Assembly: GCF_002575655.3 (NCBI RefSeq)
Contig: NC_053041.3
Coordinates: forward strand, 371,797,054 to 371,861,053
Origin: Aegilops tauschii subsp. strangulata
Taxonomy: Eukaryota; Streptophyta; Magnoliopsida; Poales; Poaceae
DNA length: 64,000 bases
Direction: 5' to 3'
The position numbers and the translations under genes were made by a program. Below, piece after piece: positions 55,192 through 64,000 of this stretch. The notes under the pieces are model-generated. The model made no database searches, was not told the DNA's origin, and was given only the letters and a program-made list of their open reading frames with translations. The first letter of the stretch is position 1. Each line of letters begins with the position of its first letter.

Positions 55192-58100
55192 TCATTCAAA
55201 TATTACATCCTTAGCACATTCCTCCGCTACAAGGCGAGCACCCTTCAGGACACTGTCATGACACTTTTCGGGGTGGCGATGCTCCTTGCCCTCCGGTGGC
55301 CCCTCCTTCACCAGCTTTTCGGCGTCCAGCTTCGCCCAGTGCACTTTCACCCAGGCAAAAGCCCTGTGCGCACCTTCAATGCAGACGGACCGCTTTGTGA
55401 CCTCATACCGGGGGCAGGCATTCACAAGCCGCCTCACCAGGCCGAAGTAGCTGCCAGGCAGGGGCTCGCCAGGCCACATCCGGACTATGAGACCCCTCAT
55501 GGCCAGTTCGGCCGACTTGTGCAGCTCGACCAGTTGCTTCAACTGGTCGCTCAGGGGCACTGGATGTTCGGTCCTAGTATACTGAGACCAGAACAACTTC
55601 TCCGTCGAGCTCCCCTCCTCGGCCCGGTAGAACTCCACGGCATCCGACACACTGCGGGATAGATCTGCGAACGCTCCTGGAGAGCTCCGAACTCGGGTAA
55701 GTAAAAGGAAAATTTCCTTCACATGCTTGCTTTGCATAATGAATGCCTTACCCGCCGCTATCTTCTTAACCACCTGAATCTCCTAGAGGGCCTTTTAGGC
55801 CTCGGCCTTGGCATGTTGTGCGTTTTCGAGGGCCTTCTCAAGCTCGGACCCTTGCGTCTTAGAGTCACGCTCCAAGGACTCGTGTTTCTTGACGAGAGCC
55901 TGGAGCTCTTGCCGCACCTCGCCGACTCGGGCCTCTTGCTTCTCTCGCTCGATGCGCTCCTTGGCCGCTTTGTCTTCGGCCTCGGACAGCGCCTTCTTCA
56001 GGGCCGCAACTTCGGTCGTGGCCCCTAGCAAAATTCATGACGATCCTATTATTCAAAAACCACATTTTTCTTTGTCAATATACAGATGGGGCATCACTTA
56101 CCTTTGTTCTGTTCGAGCTGCCTCTTGGTAAGGCCGAGCTCTTCCTTAGACCACTCAAGGTCCCGCTTCAATGCGGCGACCTCCGTAGTACGAGCGACAG
56201 CGGCCAGCAGTGAAGCCTGCTTATTCACATAGACACATTCAGATTAGACTCATGCGGTTACTAATTGATCCTCTATTCGGCCTTTCTTCGTGAACGCCAA
56301 ACAGAGCATCAGGGGCTACTGTCTATGCTGTAACATTTTCTTATAATTTGATTACTTACCTCAAAGCCTGTTAGGAGGCTGGCACATGCTTCAATCAGTC
56401 CGCTTTTGGCGGACTGAACCTTCTTGACCACCGCACTCATAATAGTGCGGTGCTCTTTGTCGATGGAAGCGCCACGAAGGGCTTCCAGCAAGTTGTCCGA
56501 AATCTCTGGATGGACAGAGGCCATCGGCATAGACGGCTCGCCCCCCTTGGTGAGGGGTTGCCTGACAGAATCCGGAACCACTGGAGGTTCCGGCGCAGTA
56601 TTCGGCTGGGGGCTAGGCTTGCTGCCCCCGGCGTTAGGGCCTAGGGGAGTTTTGCCCCTCGTGCGCCCAGCGCCTGGAATGTCGCCTTGGGGCGCCTCCG
56701 GAACCGTCTCCCTTGGTTCAGTGCCCTTTGAGACAACACCTCGGCATCGTCCGTAGGGCGGGGGGAGGAGGCGGTCGGGAGCGAATCACTGTTCATATCC
56801 GACGGGCCCAAAGAATCATCCGAAGAAGATACGTCGATGTGGGCTCGGGATGGACTGCATAATCATGTTCGGCGTGATAAGAAGTAATAAAATAAAACAT
56901 ACCAAGAACTATTATGGTATCCGAATACTTATGACTTCACCAGGGGCTTGTCCCTGGGCAACCACTCATTGTCGCTAAAAGCGGCTGTTGTGGAGCAGTC
57001 TGAAAGGAGGGTCCTTCCCTTCTTGGACCCTTCGGCCTCCCCAGAGGGGGCGGCCTTCCTTTTATTGTCTCCCCTAGCTAGGGGGAGAACTTTCCTCTTC
57101 CTCCTCCTCGTTTTCGTGGGAGGAGTGCGCCTCGGTGTTTTCGGACGATGAGTCCGATATAACCTTGCGCCGGAGACCCTTCTTGGTCCCCGTGGCCTTC
57201 TTCTCCAGCGCTTCATAAGGCGCCGGAACCAGCATCTCCGTTAGGAGAGCATCTGCCGGATCTTCGGGCAGGGGGGCTGGACAATCAATCTCCTCCGCTA
57301 TCGCTACCCAGTCCTGTTAAAAGGCGTGGAGGCTCAGATCCCTCACAAGGTTATACTGGGGAAAAGAACATCTTATGAGATATAAAAGACTTACCGGATT
57401 GGCAGGGCGCTTTGCGCTGAGTCCGCGATCCTCGGTAATAGGAGGAGGTACCTCGGCGCCCTTGAAGAGCAACTTCCAGACGTCTTTATGCGTCGCGTTG
57501 AAGAGCTCTCGTAGCGTCTGGTGCTTAGCCGAGTCGAACTCCCATAAATTGAATGCCCATCTTTGACACGGGAGGATCCGGCGGAAGTGCATGACTTGGA
57601 CCACGTTGAAAAGCTATATTTTCTTGCTTATCATGTTTTTAACGTAGGTCTGGAGTCCGGTTAGCTCCACCGATGAACCCCAAGATAGGTCCTTCTCTTT
57701 CCAGGAGGTGAGCCGCATGGGGATACCAGTTCGAAATTCGGGGGCCGCCACCCAGTTGGTGTCGCGCGGCTCGGTGATGTAGAACCACCCCGATTGCCAC
57801 CCCTTCATGGTCTCCACGTAGGAGCCTTCGAGCCAGGTGACGTTGGGCATTTTTCCCACCATGGCGCCTCCGCACTCCACCTGCTGACCGACTACCACCT
57901 TTGGCTTCACGTTGAAGGTCTTCAGCCATAGGCCAAAGTGGGGCTTGATACGAAGGAAGGCCTCGCACACGACGATAAACGCCGAGATGTTGAGGATGAA
58001 GTTGGGGGCCAGGTCATGGAAGTCCAGCCCATAGTAAAACATGAGCCCGCGGACAAACGGGTGGAGGGGAAATCCCAGTCCACGGACGAAGTGGGTGAGA

Positions 58101-58240
58101 AATACCACCCTCTCATGGGGTTCTGGAGTAGGGACGATCTGCCCCGCGATATCTGCGGCCAGGTATCCGGCTCCCCGGAGCTTCGTAATGTCCTCCTCCG
58201 TAACGGAGGAGACCATCCACTTGCCTCCCGCTCCGAGCAT
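55192..58240 (-). pseudogene. Antisense additional ORF (PF04195-like) of the Fatima-like element
   Basis: The gene runs opposite to gag, between the end of gag-pro and the 3' LTR. Exon 1 starts at an ATG at 58240 and has the PF04195 'putative gypsy type transposon' pattern: VVFLTHFVRGLGFPLHPFVR, LMFYYGLDFHDLAPNFILNI and FGLWLKTFNV. A TAG at 57614-57616 interrupts it. The frame continues to a CCG|GTAAGT donor at 57395. Later pieces include an acidic/Ser-rich part (near 57290-57080), a helical part (56581-56309), a Lys/Glu/Ala coiled coil (56031-55795) and a C-terminal helical domain (55773-55192). Exon borders beyond the first are inferred. Such additional ORFs are known from Tat elements; their function is not established. 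Confidence 0.7.
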
Positions 58241-58795
58241 GCTTGGAGTTGTTTTGAGGAGAAAATGTTAACTTGGGCGCTGGAGCTCGAGTGCGCAAGA
58301 ATGGATGAGCAAGGAAGAAGAAGGCGTGGGTGAAAAAAGATGAATCCTTGTCCCTTTATAAGGGCGGAAGAAACTATGCGCCTCCCCACTTGCCTGGTAA
58401 ACTCGCTTATTCCCCAAGCGCCGTAATTGATGGCGCGGTTAGGTTATCCACACCCGTATTGATGAGAATCCCGTGATAAGGGTACACGATCTCTGCTTCG
58501 ACAAGATGTGCCAAGGAAACCGCCTCGCAATATGTGCAGTAGCTGGTTGAGAAAAACGGTTCGAATAATGACCGGGCCATGGCGTGATGTCACGTTATGA
58601 AAAGTTGCCAGCAGAATAGATTTGTGGAAATATTATACACTCTACGGTGGTATGTGGAATTTGTTTTGCAGAGCCGGACACTATCCTTTTGTCCAAAATC
58701 TTCTATGGAGTATTCGGAGGAGGAACCCGCCTTGCAATGCCGAAGACAATCTACACGCCGGACTCATCGTCATTAAAGCCTGGTTCAGGGGCTAC
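58241..58795 (+). mobile_element. Fatima-like 3' region with polypurine tract
   Basis: Non-coding on the plus strand. It should hold the promoter of the antisense ORF (minus strand upstream of 58240). It ends with GGTTCAGGGGCTAC, the polypurine tract next to the 3' LTR. Confidence 0.6.
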
Positions 58796-59267
58796 TGAGG
58801 GAGTCCTGGATTAGGGGGTCCTCGGACTGCCGGACTATATACTTTGGCCGGACTATTGGACTATGAAGATACAAGATTGAAGACTTCGTCCCGTGTCCGG
58901 ATGGGACTCTCCTTTGCGTGGAAGGCAAGCTTGGCAATTCGGATATGTAGATCTCGTCCCATGTAACCGACTCTGTGTAACCCTAGCCCCCTCCGGTGTC
59001 TATATAAATCGGAGGGTTTAGTCCGTAGGACGAACAACAATCATAATCATAGGCTAGCTTCTAGGGTTTAGCCTCTACGATCTCGTGGTAGATCAACTCT
59101 TGTAATACTCATATCATCAAGATCAATCAAGCAGGAAGTAGGGTATTACCTCCATCAAGAGGGCCCGAACCTGGGTAAACATCGTGTCCCCCGCCTCCTG
59201 TTACCATCCGCCTTAGACGCACAGTTCGGGACCCCCTACCCGGGATCCGCCGGTTTTGACACCGACA
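58796..59267 (+). mobile_element. 3' LTR of the Fatima-like element
   Basis: 472 bp, same length and ends as 46584-47055, followed by the cttgg target copy (59268-59272). Confidence 0.95.
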
Positions 59268-60590
59268 CTTGGACCCTATGTCAAGACATCAACCAGGAAG
59301 GCACGAGGTAGGGGGCGCGCCTACCCCCCTGGGCGCGCCCTCCACCCTCGTGGGCCCCATGGTTCTCCACCGACGTACTTCTTCCTCCTATATATACCTA
59401 CGTACCCCCAAACTACCAGATACGGAGCCAAAAACCTAATTCCACCGCCGCAACCTTCTGTACCCATGAGATCCCATCTTGGGGCCTTTTCCGGAGCTCC
59501 GCCGGAGGGGGCATCGATCACGGAGGGCTTCTACATCAACACCATAGCCTCTCCGATGATGTGTGAGTAGTTTACCTCAGACCTTCGGGTCCATAGTTAT
59601 TAGCTAGATGGCTTCTTCTCTCTTTTTGGATCTCAATACAATGTTCTCCCCCTCTCTCGTGGAGATCTATTCGATGTAATCTTGTTTTGCGGTGTGTTTG
59701 TTGAGACCGATGAATTGTGGGTTTATGATCATGTTTATCAAGAACAATATTTGAATCTTCTCTGAATTCTTTTATGTATGATTGGTTATCTTTGCAAGTC
59801 TCTTCGAATTATCAGTTTGGTTTGGCCGACTAGATTGATCTTTCTTGCAATGGGAGAAGCTCTTAGCTTTGGGTTCAATCTTGCGGTGTCCTTTCCCAGT
59901 GACATTAGGGGCAGGAAGGCACGTATTGTATTGTTGCCATCGAGGATAACAAGATGGGGTTTATATCATATTGTATGAGTTTATCCCTCTACATCATGTC
60001 ATCTTACTTAAAGCGTTACTCTGTTCTTATGAACTTAATACTCTAGATGCATGCTATATAGCGGTCGATGTGTGGAGTAATAGTAGTAGATGCAGGCAGG
60101 AGTCGGTCTACTTGTTTCGGACGTGATGCCTATATACATGATCATACCTAGATATTCTCATAACTATGCTCAATTCTGTCAATTGCTCAATAGTAATTTG
60201 TTCACCCACCGTAATACTTATGCTCTTGAGAGAAGCCACTAGTGAAACGTATGGCCCCCGGGTCTATTTTCCATCATATTAATCTTCCAACACTTAGCTA
60301 TTTTTATTGCCTTTTATTTTACTTTGCATCTTTATCATAAAAATACCAAAAATATTATCTTATCATCTCTATCAGATCTCACTCTCGTAAGTGATCATGA
60401 AGGGATTGACAACCCCTTTATTGCGTTGATTGCGAGGATTTATTTGTTTGTGTAGGTGCGAGGGACTCGTGCGTGGCCTCCTACTGGATTGATACCTTGG
60501 TTCTCAAAAACTGAGGGAAATACTTACCTACTTTGCTGCATCACCCTTTCCTCTTCAAGGGAAAACCAACGTAGTGCTCAAGAGGTAGCA
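59268..60590 (+). mobile_element. 3' LTR of the Athila-like element, second part
   Basis: It continues 46329-46583 after the Fatima-like insertion and matches 41485-42786 closely. It ends AGAGGTAGCA at 60590. Together the two parts give about 1573 bp. Confidence 0.93.
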
Positions 60591-60795
60591 CGGCCTTGGT
60601 CGATGTGTGGCGATTGATGGGACGTGGGCGTCTCCGCTTCCCCACGCTGCCTCGGCAACTGCCCAACTGACAAAAGGCTAGCGCGGGCTGCATTTGCCTT
60701 CATTGCTTTCCTTCGTCTTGCTCCAGATCCCCTTTCTTGATCTTCGCTTCCAGAGACTCCAGATCCTCCCAGATCCCCCTTCGCGCCTGCCACTA
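60591..60795 (+). mobile_element. Outer Tat element, leader of the antisense ORF
   Basis: The sequence resumes after the Athila-like insertion. No recognisable coding frame. CT-rich stretches such as CAGATCCCCTTTCTTGATC resemble a 5' leader. Confidence 0.45.
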
Positions 60796-63433
60796 ATGGC
60801 GCCCTAAAAAGCTCGGGCCACTCCTCCGCCATCTCGGTACGAGCCTGCACTTGATGTGCTGAGTGTCTCGGAGAAGAACCTTGTCGCCGTGCTCCTGATG
60901 ACGGCGGAGGGCGATGAGAAGAGGAAGGCTGTGCTCCGGGCTGGCTCCGCCGAGCCGGAGGCCTCAGACAGCACTTTCTACCCCTTCTTCATGAGCAACA
61001 TCGTTGCCGGGTTGGTTCCCCCCTTCTCCGACTTCTTCTACTTCCTCCTTAGCCATTACAAGATCCACGCTCTCCATCTTCATCCCAACTCCATCCTTCT
61101 TCTGTCGATCTTCGCCTTCTACTGCGAGGCGTATGTTGGAGTGATGCCGTCCGTGGCGCTGTTGCGCCACTTCTTCTTCCTCCGGATCAATGAGGGCCAC
61201 CGCTCTGGGTGTGTTGGCTTCGTAACTGCCAACAAGACCAACGCCATATCAAAGGCCGGGAAGAAGGCCGAGGGCTTCAGGAGCAAGTGGGTCTTAATGG
61301 ACGCCAAGTGTTACCACCCCGGATGGTGCTGCCGTCAAAGATGCCTGTGTCCCAAGACGGGTGGCTTCACGTGAAGCTCACTGACCCCCAGGTGGCGCAG
61401 GTGATGGAGAGGATGACCGCCGACCTGAGGCCTGGTGACTCAAGTGCGGCGAAGCTGACGGGGGCCATGATCGTCAAAGAATTCATGACACAGCGCGTGG
61501 CTCCCCTTTAGGCGCGCCCGCGCCCCTTGTGGAAGCTTGGGGACGAAGGGGACGACCTCCACCTGTGCCCGGAGGCCCTTTCTAACGAGGAGTTGTGCTC
61601 GGCCCTCCGCTCCTTGGTTGGGGACGACCAAGGGTACCCGCCGGACTCCTTCGTTCCCTTGTTCCGCTGCCTTGACGGGACGGAGGCTGCCGCCGTCATG
61701 CTCGTTTTCGACGGGCGTGGGCTCGTGCCGCCTGCGCCCTCGAGTGTTTTGGTGACGACGACTCCGGTGGACGTGTCTTCCAGCGAGTCTCGCGAGGAGG
61801 AGGAGGAGCGCGACTCGGAGACGACTCGCGAAGTGGCGGGGGAACCTCCCCATTGCGCAAGGCCGACATCCTCCGCACCTTGCCTGACGACGATGACGAG
61901 GCCGATGTCTCCCTGGAGCGAGGGGAGCCGCCTGTGGCTGGAGGCTCCACAAGGTCCATGGTCAGTCCCCGAAGGAGGCCACCGGCCGAGGTCCCGATGA
62001 GGGGCAGGTCGGCGCTGATCTCCCGAGACAATGCCCCTGCTCTGACACTGCCTCGAGCTGCCTCCAACCCACCTGCTGCCCCATCTTCTGTTCCTGGAGC
62101 CCGCGCGCCCGCGCCTCAGGCTGCGAAGCTTTCAGGCTTCAAGCTTAGGAAGCAGAGAGACTATGCCGCGGTGGACCAATAAGCATTCTTGTCCTGTCTT
62201 GTTCTTGCTTCTGCTGCCGATTCTTGATGCTTCTCTATTGCGCCATTAGGCCGACACCCACGTCGAAGAAGAGGAAGGAGGAAGCAGTTGTACTGCTCGG
62301 GACCCAATCGCCTGCGGCGGCTGCACCCCCCTCCGCGGGGAAGGGCAGTAACAGCGCTCGCGCTTCTCCGGCCCGATCGTCCTCGCGAGGCTTGGGGGAG
62401 CCTCCTCAGGAGGAGGCGCCCCCCGTAGCCCCGCTGGCTCCGGAGGTGCCAACGTCCGGCTCGGTTGCCGGGGTCCAAGGCTTAGGAGCTCTCAGCCTCC
62501 CAGGCCATGGTGACGACGCTGCCTCCTCCTCCTCCCACTGCACTGCTGACCCCGGGTCCTTCCGCCTCCCCTGACGTCCTGGAGCGCGCTCTTTCTGCGA
62601 TGGCCCGGCTGCGAGAGGATCTTCAAGGCGCCGATCGTCGCCTGGTAGCCGAGCGCCTGGAGCTGGTCTCTGGCTGGCTTCATTCCGACGTGTCCGTTCA
62701 GGCAGCGCTGAGCCAGGCCGCGGCGACCTCCGAGAAGGACGAGCAGGCCGCCGCCCAAGCCGCGGTTGCTCGCGAGGTGGCGCTGAAGGATGCCGAGGCC
62801 GCCCAGGATCGCTGTCGGTCGCTGGAGGCCGAGCTGGAGACCATGCGCAGGGAGCGTACGGGCGAAGCTCGGGGCCACAAGGCGGAGGAGGAGAAGATGA
62901 AGGCCCGAGAGGACGCCGTCAGGGGTCGCGACGGCGAGCTGGAGCAGCTGGCGAAGGCGCAGGCTACGGAGCGCAGCCGGCTGGAGAAGCTGGAGCAGAA
63001 GATGGAGGCAGAGAAGGCCGAGCTTGAAGCCAAGGCGAAGGTCCTGGCTGAGGTCCACGTGGCCTTCAAACCTTCGAGGAGAGGTCCCGCGTGGCGCTGC
63101 GGGCACTCTACGAGAAGGGCTTGGAGGAGCCGCTGGCTACAGACGAGGAGGGCCCCACCCAGCTGCTTCCTCATCTGGTCGCGGCGCGTGAGGAAGTCAT
63201 GGGCAGGATCGGCCCCTTGGTCGAAGGAGAAGCCCGCACGCTTTCTTCGGCCGCGCTCACGCGCGTCTTCAGACACCTCCATCTTCGTGATCCTGACGCC
63301 AACCTCGACGAGCTGCTGGAGCGTGTGGACGACGAGCGTTGCGCAGCTGCTGCCGAAGCCGTGAAGGGCCAAGTGGAAGCTTTGCTGAAGAAGTTCCGCG
63401 CCTTCGACCCTGCGCCCTCAAGATGCTGCTGAG
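60796..63433 (+). pseudogene. Additional ORF (PF04195-like) of the outer Tat element
   Basis: An ATG at 60796 is followed after two codons by a TAA. The frame then stays open and shows the PF04195-like pattern (STFYPFFMSNIVAGLVPPFS, HALHLHPNSILLLSIFAFYC, then LRHFFFLRINEGH). Further parts in changing frames are a helical segment (LTDPQVAQVMERMTADLRPG, 61376-61435), an acidic Ser/Glu-rich region (near 61780-61830), a Pro/Ala-rich part, a long Glu/Ala/Arg coiled coil (about 62600-63050) and a C-terminal helical domain (ALRALYEKGLEEPL, VFRHLHLRDPDANLDELLER). The order matches the Fatima-like ORF. It is antisense to the element's LTR at 40291-41140. Confidence 0.62.
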
Positions 63434-63672
63434 CCTGCAACTCTGGCGGGCGGCACAGGTGAGGGCGACATTGCCGTCGAAGGGGCACCTATTGCATGCG
63501 ACGGCGGCGTCCAGGGGTGAGGAGATGACTTGCTGGCGACTCCTTTTCCTGCTTTGCTTCTGCAACACGTACCATGCCTCGTGGAGGCGTTAAACTTATG
63601 CTTGGTATTTGGAGAACAATATGTCTTGTAATATTTATTTGAATTTCACGATTTCCTTCCTGTTTGCTTCAT
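63434..63672. mobile_element. Outer Tat element, spacer after the antisense ORF
   Basis: It contains the probable 3' end of the ORF transcript (T-rich, with TATTTATTTGAATTTC). No other gene seen. Confidence 0.4.
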
Positions 63673-64000
63673 GTTCTACATTGGCAGAGCCCGACCCCGC
63701 GCATACCTCAGGCGCCGTTGGGTCGTCCGGATCACCAGGACGAGACCAAGGGGTGAGGGGCTACGTGGCTAGTTAGTCTCCTGAGTCGCGATGCTCAGGA
63801 GTCCCCCTTGACGCGCAAATAGCTTACAGAAAGGAGACGCAAGAGTAGGCCTAGTGTTCTACGTCGGTAGGGCCCGACCCCGCGCATACCTCAGCCGCCG
63901 TTGGGTCGTCTGGATCACCAGGACGAGACCAAGGGGTGAGGGGCTACGTGGCCAGTTAGGCTCCTGAGTCGCCATTCTCAGGAGTCCCCCTTGACGCTCA
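63673..64000 (+). repeat. Tandem repeat, 183-bp period, cut by the window
   Basis: Unit 1 is 63673-63855. Unit 2 starts at 63856 and is cut off at the window end. Both open GTTCTAC(A/G)T(T/C)GG and contain GGGTCGTC(C/T)GGATCACCAG, GGGGCTACGTGGC and TCAGGAGTCCCCCTTGACGC. Only a few substitutions separate them. It lies in the untranslated part of the Tat element. Confidence 0.8.

Overview
The window looks like intergenic DNA from a large grass genome, most probably Triticeae (wheat, Aegilops or a close relative). I find no intact host gene. Almost every base can be placed in, or suspected to belong to, nested transposable elements: Ty3/Gypsy retrotransposons of several lineages, Ty1/Copia elements of Sirevirus type, and CACTA DNA transposons. 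The organism call rests on LTR sequences that I recognise from wheat and on the nested LTR-plus-CACTA composition. Family names such as Fatima, Sabrina/WHAM and Maximus are from memory and were not checked against a database.

Layout, left half. 1-3982 is the 5' end of a minus-strand Gypsy element (gag start, pre-gag ORF, PBS, 2.7 kb LTR) inserted in a CACTA element. That CACTA ends at 6562 and carries a decayed 3'-5' exonuclease-like gene. 7156-9520 is a Copia LTR plus gag relic. About 9560-22101 is a Tat-lineage Gypsy element (5' LTR, gag, protease, RT, two RNase H domains, integrase, start of the 3' LTR). Its pol is split by a 4.9 kb CACTA (13489-18415, TSD gca), and its 3' LTR is split by a minus-strand, pol-less Sirevirus-like Copia element (22102-30742). 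A tandem duplication then repeats integrase end, Gypsy LTR start and Copia LTR at 30743-33045.

Layout, right half. From 33069 there is a nest six insertions deep. A CACTA end is interrupted by a long-LTR Gypsy element (33215 onward; its LTR holds a 1.6 kb solo Copia LTR). That Gypsy element is interrupted at 40291 by a minus-strand Tat element that runs past 64000. The Tat element is interrupted by an Athila-like element without pol (41234-60590), which is interrupted by a Fatima-like Tat element (46584-59267). The Fatima-like element is interrupted by a solo LTR (51381-54952) of the same long-LTR family seen at level two. TSDs match exactly for three of these steps and in 4 of 5 bases for a fourth.

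Functionally this is a graveyard. Reading frames are broken by C-to-T type stops, frameshifts and deletions, several elements lack pol entirely, and any movement would need enzymes from elsewhere. The most interesting signals are: (1) a split, phase-matched reading frame inside the long LTRs, with conserved exon borders and only multiple-of-three indels between two copies; (2) CGGTNNNACCG motif clusters just upstream of the TATA box in two different Copia families; (3) antisense extra ORFs in two Tat elements; (4) long hairpins inside the CACTA; (5) a 9.3 kb tandem duplication.
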